Assembly (NCBI GenBank): GCA_963691905.1
Contig: OY829893.1
Coordinates: 1,412,070-1,476,069 of the forward strand
DNA from: QGON01 sp963691905
Lineage (GTDB): Bacteria > Pseudomonadota > Gammaproteobacteria > Chromatiales > Chromatiaceae
DNA: 64,000 nt
Direction: 5' to 3'
In this document: positions 1-10,100 of the stretch, in pieces
Numbering within the stretch: the stretch's first letter is position 1
Layout: every line of letters starts with the position of its first letter
The notes under the pieces: model-generated
Databases searched by the model: none
What the model saw: the letters and a program-made list of their open reading frames with translations, nothing else
What the model was told of the DNA's origin: nothing
Program-made: the position numbers and the translations under genes

Positions 1-3000
1 CATCTGGTCACGATCAAGTTCGGTGAGGATGAGAAATATCAGTTCAGTGCCCGCCCGAACCCGGACCAGCAGCAGCTGGTGCCCATAGAGTTCCTGAACA
101 GCATGAACTATGAACCTATTGGGGATGCTAAGGGTACGCTGATAGCAGGCGGCACAACGCCTGACCTGGTGATCGGAGGTTTAGGCCCGGTTGAAATATA
201 TGACTATAACCTTGATATCTACAACCCGACTATCTTCACTTATACGGCGCCTGACGGTTACATCTACCAGTTCCAGAACGAGAACACGGCATCGGTTAAC
301 TACAAACTCACCAGCGTCACTGATCCCGCCGGTCTGACCGTAACCATTACCAACAACGGCTTTACCCGCTCTGACGGGCTCAGTGTCAGCTTCGTGCGGG
401 ATGCCCAGGGACGGATTACTCGCATCACCGATCCGAACGGCAACGACATTACCTATGAGTACGATGCCAACGGCGATCTGTTGGCGCAGATAGACGGTGA
501 GACCAACCGCACCGAATACGTCTACGACAGCGGACACTATCTGACCGAGACCATCGATCCGCTGGGACGCACCACACAGCGTCAGGAATACGATGCGAAC
601 GGCAGGCTGATCGCCATTACCGACGGTAACGGCAACCGGGTCGAGATGGAATATGACCTCGACAACAATAGCCAGATCCTGCGCGATCGTCGCGGCAATC
701 CGACCATCTACGAATACGACAGCCGGGGCAATGTCACCCACGAGACCAACTTCCCGGTGATCAACGGGACAGTGCAGGCGGTGGAGACGGTGCGGGCCTA
801 CGATGCCGATAGCCAGATGACCTCTGAAACCCTGCCGGACGGCACACTGAACACCTTTACCTATGACGTGCGCGGCAATATCACCGGTGATGTGCGCGAC
901 AGCGGTGGTCTCAATCTGACCCACAGTTACACCTATGACGATGCCGGAAGAATGTTGAGTCATACCGATGCGCGGGGCAACGCCAGGAACTGGGTCTATG
1001 ATGTTCAGGGCAAGCTCATCACCCGTTCAGACCGCATAGGGTACACCTGGCTCAACACCTACGATGGCGCTGGCAACCGGATCAGAGAGACCGGCCCACT
1101 CGGCAACTACACGCTGATCGAATACAACGCCCAAGGTGGCGTGACCGCCAAAGAGCGCTATAACAGCAGCGATTTCAGGCTGCGGCGCATGGAATATGCT
1201 TATGATGCCAACGGCAACAAATTGAGCCAGACGGTTATTGTCAACGTTGGTGGAACGCCCACAGCCGCCACCACCACCTATACCTACAATGCCAATTCGC
1301 AACTGCTTACCCAGACTGATCCGCTCGGTCATGTGACGCATATGGAATACGATGCCGTCGGCAACCGGGTCACCGAGATCGATGGTCTTGGCGAGCGCAC
1401 AGAATATACCTACAACGTGCTCGGCAAGGTGACACGTATCGATTATCCGGATGGCACGACATCGGTCTATGGTTACGATGTTGATTACAACCGCGATGCA
1501 GTGACTGACCTCAACGGCAACACGGTCACCTATCTGTACGATCCTTCCAACCGCATCATCCATGTGGGCTATCCGGACGGCTCGAATCGAGTTAAACAGT
1601 ATGACAGTGCGGGTAACCTGGTCGCCGAGATAGATGAAGCTGGTAATCGCACCGATCATGCTTACGACAGCGCCGGTCGTCGCAGCAGTACAACACAGCC
1701 GCTTGTGTACGATGCAGTGGCGGGTGCCAATACACAGCCGGTGACGGCCTACGAATATGATGCCAACGGGAACCGTACTGCGGTGGTGGATGCGAACGGC
1801 AACCGTACCGAGTACACCTTTGATGCTGAGAACCGGAAGACCCTGACGCTCTATCAAGATGGCAATACTGCAACCAGTGTCTACAATCCTGCGGGTAAGG
1901 AGATCCGTAGTACTGACCCGATGGGTTTGACCACCGAGTATGAATACGATGCCCTGAACCGTCTGCTGAAGAGTTCGTTGCCGCCGCCCATGGCGGGTGA
2001 TCCGAGATCCGATACCCTGTTCGGCTTCAACGAGGCGGGCAACCTGGTCAGCCAGACAGACGCCAATGGTCATACAACCCTCTATACCTATGATTTGGCG
2101 GGCAACCGGACATCACGCACGCTGCCGGGCGGAGAGTCTGAGAGTTTTACCTATGACACAGCAGACCGTCTGGTTGGGCATACCGATTTTAACGGCAATC
2201 TGACCGCCTTTGGCAGCGATGAACGGGGGCGCAGAACCACAACCCTCTACCATGATGGCAGCAGCCTGTTGGTCACTTACAACGGCATGGGGGAGAGACT
2301 CAGCGTGGTGGATAGCCGTGGCGCCACCAGCTATGACTACGACACCCGTAACCGCTTGGTGCGCCGGGCCGATCCTGACGGACTGATGCTCGACTATGCC
2401 TACACAGTCATCAACCGCCTCGCCAACGTCACCACATCGGGTGGCCGCATCACGAGTCACAGTTACGATGCACTGGGTCGCCTGCTCAGCACCACTGCCG
2501 CAGAGGGTGGCGTAACCGGTTTCGGCTACGACCCCGTGGGTAACCTGGTGCTGTCGGAACAGGCCAACGGAACCATCGCTGAACATGTCTATAACAGTCG
2601 CAATCAGCTGACATCGCTGCACAATCGCTACAGCGACAACAACATCATCTCGGCCTATGTCTACACCCTGAATGACAACGGCCTACGTATGCGGATCGAT
2701 GAGTTGATGGGCAACGCCGTGGACTATGTCTACGACGATAATAGCCGCTTGATTCGCGAGACCCGGGTCGGTGCCAACGCTTACGATCACCAATACAGCT
2801 ATGATGCCGTCGGCAACCGGACAGAAGTCGACAAAGACGGTGCGATCACCACTTATACCTATGACGTCAACGACCGTATGACCAGCGCCGGCGCCGCCAC
2901 CTACAGCTATGATGCAAACGGCAACCTCATCGGCACCAGTGAAGCCGGCGATATGAGCAGCTTCGAATACAATGCAGCGGACCGCATGGTGCGTGCCACC

Positions 3001-4068
3001 GTACCGGGTGGAGCAGTCACCGATTATGTCTATGACGGCGACGGCATCCGGGTCAGTCGAACCGATGCATCCGGCACCACCCGATATCTAGTGGACGGGC
3101 GTAACCAGACAGGTGTGGCACAGGTGATCGAAGAGCTGGACGGCGGCGGTGCTCTCCAGGTCAGTTATACCTACGGCATGGATCTGCTGAGCCAGGATCG
3201 TGGCGGTGCCATCAGTTACTACCATGCGGACGGGTTGGGCAGTGTACGCGTTTTGACAAACGGCGCCGGGAACCTCACCGATACCTATCTCTACGATGCC
3301 TATGGCAATGAAGTCGCCGCTACCGGCAGCACGGACAACAGTTACCGCTTCGTCGGCGAACAGTACGATCCCAATATTGGCTTCTACTACCTGCGGGCGC
3401 GTTACTACGATCCGACAAGCGGTCGTTTCATCTCAATGGATCCGGCGGCGGGCGATCCACAGAGCCCAATCAGCCTGCACCGTTATCTGTATGCCAACGA
3501 TAACCCGGTCAACTATGTCGATCCCACCGGTGAGTTCACCCTGGCCGAGATGATGATCGTGCAAGGGATACGGATGGATTTGATGAAGGCTACGGTGCCG
3601 CACCAGGTCCGCTTCTTCCTGCGCGCCACCATGATTGCAGAATGTATCCTCAAACCCGCCTATACGAAATTCTCCAAGGCTATAGAGATGATGGGCAACG
3701 ATGTCAACGGTGGCATCTCGCTGATGGTGGCTTCACGCAAAGAGATCGCTGCAGGCTACAAGGCGCTATTGTCCGCAGGCAAGGATATGTTCAAGTCGAT
3801 CGTCGATGACCTGAAGCCTGATTGGTACAAGACGCTGGAGGATATCAGCGCCAAGATCGACGCACTGAGGAAAGGTAAGCTGGTCGTTGCTCTTGGGCTT
3901 ACCGACAAGATCAATGAGCTGGTCGATTATCACAAGAAGGTGGACGAAGCGACCAAGGCGACGGTGACAGCCTATGAGGCGGCTGCAAGAGGGGATGTCT
4001 CCGCTGCCTGCGTGGGACTGAAGTCTGTGGATATGATTTGGACCATGACCGAGGTACCTGATCCCTAA
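1..4068 (+). CDS. RHS/YD-repeat protein A (5' partial)
   Basis: The reading frame is open from base 1 to a TAA at 4066-4068, so the true start lies upstream of the window. The visible part matches the RHS portion of the gene at 44322-51206 from the segment just before the first YD repeats to the C-terminus. Dozens of YD-type repeats (YxYDxxGNxxxxxD) run from about base 400 to 3200. The RHS core follows at about 3211-3540, with the signatures YYHADGLGSVR, RARYYDPTSGRFISMDP and NPVNYVDPTGE. A 178-aa tip rich in predicted helix, with two cysteines, completes the protein. In known RHS and TcC proteins the repeats build a hollow beta-shell that encloses the C-terminal segment; that role here is inferred. 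The PKD gene starts 72 bp downstream with no terminator between. No immunity-like gene follows. By analogy with the paralog, the missing N-terminus probably carries a signal peptide and an FG-GAP propeller. Confidence 0.93.
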   Translation, partial: HLVTIKFGEDEKYQFSARPNPDQQQLVPIEFLNSMNYEPIGDAKGTLIAGGTTPDLVIGGLGPVEIYDYNLDIYNPTIFTYTAPDGYIYQFQNENTASVNYKLTSVTDPAGLTVTITNNGFTRSDGLSVSFVRDAQGRITRITDPNGNDITYEYDANGDLLAQIDGETNRTEYVYDSGHYLTETIDPLGRTTQRQEYDANGRLIAITDGNGNRVEMEYDLDNNSQILRDRRGNPTIYEYDSRGNVTHETNFPVINGTVQAVETVRAYDADSQMTSETLPDGTLNTFTYDVRGNITGDVRDSGGLNLTHSYTYDDAGRMLSHTDARGNARNWVYDVQGKLITRSDRIGYTWLNTYDGAGNRIRETGPLGNYTLIEYNAQGGVTAKERYNSSDFRLRRMEYAYDANGNKLSQTVIVNVGGTPTAATTTYTYNANSQLLTQTDPLGHVTHMEYDAVGNRVTEIDGLGERTEYTYNVLGKVTRIDYPDGTTSVYGYDVDYNRDAVTDLNGNTVTYLYDPSNRIIHVGYPDGSNRVKQYDSAGNLVAEIDEAGNRTDHAYDSAGRRSSTTQPLVYDAVAGANTQPVTAYEYDANGNRTAVVDANGNRTEYTFDAENRKTLTLYQDGNTATSVYNPAGKEIRSTDPMGLTTEYEYDALNRLLKSSLPPPMAGDPRSDTLFGFNEAGNLVSQTDANGHTTLYTYDLAGNRTSRTLPGGESESFTYDTADRLVGHTDFNGNLTAFGSDERGRRTTTLYHDGSSLLVTYNGMGERLSVVDSRGATSYDYDTRNRLVRRADPDGLMLDYAYTVINRLANVTTSGGRITSHSYDALGRLLSTTAAEGGVTGFGYDPVGNLVLSEQANGTIAEHVYNSRNQLTSLHNRYSDNNIISAYVYTLNDNGLRMRIDELMGNAVDYVYDDNSRLIRETRVGANAYDHQYSYDAVGNRTEVDKDGAITTYTYDVNDRMTSAGAATYSYDANGNLIGTSEAGDMSSFEYNAADRMVRATVPGGAVTDYVYDGDGIRVSRTDASGTTRYLVDGRNQTGVAQVIEELDGGGALQVSYTYGMDLLSQDRGGAISYYHADGLGSVRVLTNGAGNLTDTYLYDAYGNEVAATGSTDNSYRFVGEQYDPNIGFYYLRARYYDPTSGRFISMDPAAGDPQSPISLHRYLYANDNPVNYVDPTGEFTLAEMMIVQGIRMDLMKATVPHQVRFFLRATMIAECILKPAYTKFSKAIEMMGNDVNGGISLMVASRKEIAAGYKALLSAGKDMFKSIVDDLKPDWYKTLEDISAKIDALRKGKLVVALGLTDKINELVDYHKKVDEATKATVTAYEAAARGDVSAACVGLKSVDMIWTMTEVPDP
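400..3200 (+). repeat. YD (RHS) repeat array A
   Basis: Coding repeats of roughly 20-21 residues, each centred on a Y-x-Y-D-x-x-G-N pattern, tile this stretch with little else between them. This is the hallmark of the RHS beta-strand spiral. The repeats are degenerate at the DNA level and are not a tandem satellite. They align in order with 47550-50360 of the second RHS gene. Confidence 0.88.
3532..4065 (+). other. RHS tip domain A (178 aa)
   Basis: This is the segment after the DPTG that ends the RHS core. It starts E-x-T-x-x-EMMIV, looks mainly helical, and has cysteines at tip positions 38 and 160. It has exactly the same length as the tip of the second RHS gene and shares the EMMIV start, Cys38 and a GG pair at positions 60-61. 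No nuclease, ADP-ribosyltransferase or deaminase motif is apparent. In typical RHS effectors this position holds the toxin; whether this tip is toxic is unknown. Confidence 0.7.
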
Positions 4069-4140
4069 ATAAGGGCCAGGGTTTCAGGGCCGGGGGCCGA
4101 GGGTTGGAAAGAGAGATGGGATGTTGCGGATAGCGTGGGT

Positions 4141-7100
4141 ATGAATATGTATCTGTCAATGACACTGTGGAATGCGCGAAACCTGGCTGCCGGCCTGCTG
4201 GCGGTAGTAGCAGGTCTGTTGCCGCTCACAGTGTCGGCAGGCATCCATGATATCGGCGATGCTGACGGCAGTTTCGAGTCCGGCTTCAGTGGCATGGTGG
4301 TTGTAGGTGATGTACGGCTGGTCGCTGGTTTCGGCTCCCTGAGTCCTACTGAAGGCGTCCAGGCGGTGCTGATGACTACCGAGCCGGATACGGGTACTAC
4401 CAAGGCGGATGCCGATACCGCCTTGCTGGCGATTGTGGACTTCACTATCCCGGCGGATGCGGCGGCCCTGCGTCTCGATTACGATTTCCTTTCCAACGAG
4501 CCCAGGCCCAGCTTCGCCAACGACCTGTTTACCGTCAAACTGGTTCTGGTCAGCAGTGGCGGCGAAGAGACACTGCTGACGGTAGATACCTTTATTCCAT
4601 CCTATGCGGCGCCCTGGACAGGCTATATTCGCCAGACAGGTCTGCGCACCCTGGTGGCGGATGTTTCCGCCCATGCTGGCAGCGCTGATCTGTTCAGCTT
4701 GGAACTGCGCATCAGCGATACCGGTGACGGCAGGGGCAACTCTGCGATCCTGCTCGACAACCTGCAGTTCACCACCGCCGCAGAACCTGTTGCCTCGTCC
4801 AATGTGGAATATATCGAGGTCGCTGCCGGGGATGTTTTCCACTTCGACGGTTCTGCTTCCACCGATGCGGATGACACCATCGTCGACTACAGTTGGGATT
4901 TCGGCAACGGGATCATCGGTATCGGGCTGGCAGTCGATTACGCCTACCCGGATGACGGTATCTACCAGGCTACACTCACCACTACCGATGAGGCAGGCAA
5001 TAGCAGTAGCGACAGCTTTACCGTGGTGGTTGGTGCGCTGAATCACGGTCCGGCCATTATCTCGCCGCCCAATGTCGCTGCGGCGGAGAATGTTGAATAC
5101 CGTTATCAGATCGTGGTGGACGACCCCGAGCTGGCGTTTGGCGATGTGATGACCTATTCGCTCACTGCCGGGCCGGCGGGAATGACCGTCGATACGGCTT
5201 CGGGTCTGGTGACCTGGTCGCCGACGGCGGGTGATCCACGCAAGTCAGCGGTCACGGTGGGGGTCGAGGACAGCCAGGGGCTGAGTGACACTCAGTCGTT
5301 CGACGTCATCATCGGTCCCGAAGTCTATGTCATCACGGCTCGTGACGACAGCATACTTCACTACGCCCGCAGCAATGGCGACGGCACCTTCTCGCCACTG
5401 GAGTTCGTGGAGGACATCAGCCACTACACGCGCGGTGGTTCGGCCATTGCCGACTTCGACCACGATGGTGACTTCGATCTTATCTCCGGTCACGGCAACG
5501 ACGGTTCCAGACTTCACCTCTACTATTACGAGAAGGCGGGTACCGCCTTTGAGGCGCCGGTCTACCTGGGGCATGTGGGAGACAGCGCCCATCATGTCAA
5601 CTCGTGGCTCATGGATATGGCCGCGGAAGATTTCAACAACGACGGCGAGATGGACTTCGTGGTCACCGGCAACGGCAGTGACAGCTGGATCTTTATCAAC
5701 CAGGGCAGTCTGCAGTTCGGTGAGGAGACCCATTTCTTTACCGGATTTGAGGTCGGTAATGAAGGGTGGTCAAGCGGTCATGGCACTGTACTGATGCGTG
5801 ACGACTCCACGGCCAATAGCGGTAACTGGTCCATGCGGCTTGATGCCACTGGAGATGGCTCCGGCCTCTTTGGGCTTATCAATCCGGCAAACTGGTATCT
5901 GCACAATGGGCCGACTGTGAGCTTTGCCTATCGGATTCCACCCGGTGTTCCGGTGGGCCTCTTCTTCTACATCGATGATAAGGGTTGGATTCAGATTGGT
6001 GGTACCGCAACTGCCGATCCGGATGGTTATCCATCGAATCCGGTGGTCAGCCTGAACGATGACGACAGTTGGCACACGATATCCATTGACCTGCCGGAAG
6101 CCATTCGCGGGTACTGGCCTGATGCCAAGGGACTGATCACGACCTTTGAGTGGTGGACCAACAACAACGGCACCAGCGGCCAGCAGTTCTGGTTCGATGA
6201 CTTCAAGATTAGCCGTCGCAGTTATATTTCCGGCTTCGATGAGAGTCTGTTGCCGAACACCGGTGGAGCCGGCCGCGGCACCGATGCGGGGGATGTGAAC
6301 AACGACGGCAACATGGATATCGCTCGGGCGCGCTATAGCGATGGTTTTGTCTACCTCTACCTGGGTGATGGCGACGGCAACTTTGTCACCAGTCATATCG
6401 CGGATCCCGGCGGCGACCCCTACGGAGTGGTGCTGGGTGATTTCGACAATGACGGTTTTGATGACTTGATTGCCGTAGAGGGTGGCAGTGGCAACCCCTA
6501 TTTCTTCAAGAGCAATGGAGACGCCACCTTCCAGCCGGGTGTCTACGTGGCTTCGCTGGATACCAATAACCACTCCGCCTACGCCGATTACGACTTCAAC
6601 CACGACGGCAATCTGGACATCGTGGTTGTCGATTACACGGGGAACAGTGCCTGGTACTACCCGGGCAACAGTGATGCTACTTTCGGCGTTCGGGTCAGTA
6701 TCGGTAACACCGGTGGCACTACGTTAGGTGTGGCTGCCCCCGCCGGTCGTGTTAGCGGTCAGCCGTTTGCCCTGACGACGCAGAGTGCAACCGATATCAA
6801 TGAGGGTGAGTCGGTTGACTTTGACGCCTCCGGTTCCTACGACGAAGGATCCATCGTCAGTTACGATTGGGACTTCGGTGATGGTACGACCGACAATGGT
6901 GCAAACATTACCCATACCTTCGCCAGTGAGGGAGAATACACTGTAGTTTTGACCGTGACCGATGATAGCGGAGATATCGATCGGATCAGCCAGCAGGTGA
7001 CGGTGACGGGTGATCCACCGTTGGCGAATGCCGGTGGCCCGTATCTCTTCGGTGAGGATATTGCCTCCAACCAACGCTGGCTCGAACACTTCGACGGCAG

Positions 7101-10100
7101 CGCCTCCTCCGACCCCGACAGTTCAGTGGTTCGCTATGAGTGGGATTTCGGTGACGGTTTCACCGATGACTTCGGTGACGGCAATGCCGACGGTTGGAGT
7201 GAGCTGAGCGGAACCTGGCAGGTGGATGCCGGCGGCTACCATCAGACCGATACCTCGCTGGATCGCACCTTCGCCCTGGGCGGACATCTCATCTCGGATG
7301 ATCTGCGCTTCGAGGCGGATGTCGTTATCGAGGGTGGTGCCGGGGAAGAGGTCATCATGATACTCATGGCCGACCAGGATGCCGCTAACCACTATGAGGT
7401 GCTCCTGCGTGGTCGCGGACTCAATGACGTGCTGTTTTATCGCACGGTCAATGGTGCCAATGCCTCGCTGGTCGATCACAATCTGCCGTTCACGGTCGGG
7501 CCGGGTCTCACTTACAATTTGGCAGTGGAGCGGCGCGGTGACACCTATAGCGTCTACCTGGACGATCTCTTCCTGTTCGAGTACACCGATAGCACGCACC
7601 AGCAGGGGCGTGTTGGTCTCGCTACCTACCGAACCCATGTTCGCTTCGACAATGTGCGGCTGACCATGCCTGGAGAAGGCGTCAATCCTACCCATGTCTA
7701 CAATCAGACCGGCACATACGCAGTTTCCCTGACGGTCTATGACGAAGTGGGGCAGTCCCATACGGCAACAACGACAGCTACCGTGGCGGCAGGCGATCCG
7801 CCGGTGGCAACTATCACCGGACCCGCAACAGTGGATGAAGCCGCCGCATCTCTCGGTAAATGGACGCTGGGTGTGGATCTCAATGCGACCAGTGATGACC
7901 ACGGCATCTCAGGTTACGAAGTGGATTGGGGTGACGGCAGCGCGCTCAGCTATGTGGGTAGCATGAAAGACGATTTCGGGGACGGTGATTACAACGCAAA
8001 TCCAGCCTGGACCGTCAACGCCGGCAACTGGAGTGTAGCGGACGGACAGTTGCGCCAGACTGATACATCCACCGGTTGGAAGTGGTTCCAGGATCTCGCC
8101 ACCAGTTACGCCGATTTTGAACTTGAGGTGGACTTCAAGGGCGATAGCGGTACTGATGGTTACATGGGCATAGTATTCCGTCATGCCAACAGCAACGGCA
8201 GCACTGACAGCTATCTGATGTATTCTCTCAACAGCTGGGATCACTGGCGCTTCTACGATTGGAAGACCGACAAGGTCCTGGTCGATGGTGGCACCGGTTG
8301 GGATGCTGATATTGGATACCACCTGCGGTTGCGGGTGGAGAACGGCACCATGCAACTCTTCGTGACCCCGGAAGGGGGCGTGGAGAGCCTGCAGATCGAG
8401 ACGCCGGTGGCACGTCATCCATCCGGGGGCATTGGACTGCTGGCCAATACCCAGAGCCTGATCTATGACAACGTCAGTGTCACGCCCCTCGGTGACACCC
8501 TGCGGCCGAAGCATCAATATGATACGGCAGGCAATTACGACATCAGCCTGACCGTGACCGACCATGCAGGCCAGACTGATACTGCAACGCACAGTGTCAG
8601 TGTCGTGGCCAACGATCCTCCGGTGGCCCACGCAGGTGGCCCCTACACCCTGACCGAGCAGGATGCCTGGGATGGCAAGTGGGATCTTATCCTGGATGCC
8701 ACTGCCTCTGCTGACGATCACAATATCCAGCGTTACACTGTCGACTTTGGCGACGGGACCAGCTACACAGCGGGTTTCAATAGCGGAAGCCGTGGAAGCT
8801 ACTTTGCCACGGGTACCGATCTTTACGGCTACGATATTCCCGGTGCTCGTCTGGGCCGTATAGTTGCCACCCACGATGGCACCGAGGTCGATATCATCAA
8901 TCTCGAGGACAACTCCGTCATTGCCAGCAATACGCTGAATCGGTTCGGCATCTGGGATGTCTCTCCCGGAGATGGCATCTCTTTTAAGGTCAAAGCGAAC
9001 AAGCCGGTCACAGCTTACCTGACCGAATTCAATTCGCACTCCGCCTTCATGCCTGCGATGGGCGGTGACCCGGTGGGTCGCCACTTCATCTTCCATCGTG
9101 ATGCCAACAGCGGCTTCTACGTGTTTGCCTACGAAGATACAGTAGTCAGTTTCTACGACTCTGGTGATGTCCTGCGCGCCACCCAGCGGCTGCGTGCCGG
9201 GTCCTATTGGGAACCACCGGGACTCAGCGAAACCGTCTATCGTGTGGTCTCCAGCGGTAACGTCTCCATGCAGACTACCGGGGGCAACGGTTATACCACT
9301 GTGCCTTCGGAGACAGGCAGTGCGGTTGGCAGGTTGTTCCTCGGTGCAGTCGTTGTTCACAATGACTCGGCAGCGGCAGTTTTTGCCCACGAGGCGGCAG
9401 ACGTAGAGATCTTCGATCTGGATACCGGTGTTTCGCTTTACACCCATGCTCTTGCGGCCGGTGAAATGTGGTATCAGGGTGGTTTTGGAACTCGCAGGAT
9501 ACGCGTGGTCAGTACCGGTGACGTCGAGGTCTGGGCCGGATCCCAGGAAGGCAGCGAGGGTATTCTCTCTTTTGGCGACGATATCTCGATGACTGCGGGA
9601 AGGGATGGGACGGAATTCCATCTGCACAATCTCAGAGACGGAATCGTCATCTTCGCACCCAACAACGGCACCAATATCGATATCAACAGTGGTGCGATGA
9701 GTCTGGCTCTCGACAAGGACGGATACCGTTATCTTGCGGCGGCCGACATTCTCGGCGGCGTCTCCGGTTTGCATCACATCACTGCCAGCAAGCCGATCAT
9801 CATTCAGACCCTGGGACGTGCCAATGTCTTCAATGATACCGGCACCTGGCTGGGTGGCGTCTCCATGCGGCACCGTTACACCGCTGTTGGTGATTACACC
9901 ATAACCGTTACAGCAATCGATAACGCCGGTCAGACTCACAGCGCTACCAGCACTGTCTCGGTCCAGCAGGGTACGCCGCCGGTGGCGGTGATCGATGCGC
10001 CTGCTTCAGTGGATGAAGGTGACGCCAGCGGCGGTGGCTGGAACGTCGTTTTTGATGCGGGCGCCTCCACTGACGATTCTGCGATTATCCGTTATGAGTG

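Noticed and set aside
3532..4065. Known RHS toxin (nuclease, deaminase, ADP-ribosyltransferase) at tip A
   Set aside because: No catalytic motif was found. The tip is helical and shared with paralog B.
4063..4075. CCCT-AAATA-AGGG as a terminator after RHS A
   Set aside because: The stem is only 4 bp, there is no T-tract, and the RHS stop codon is inside the loop.
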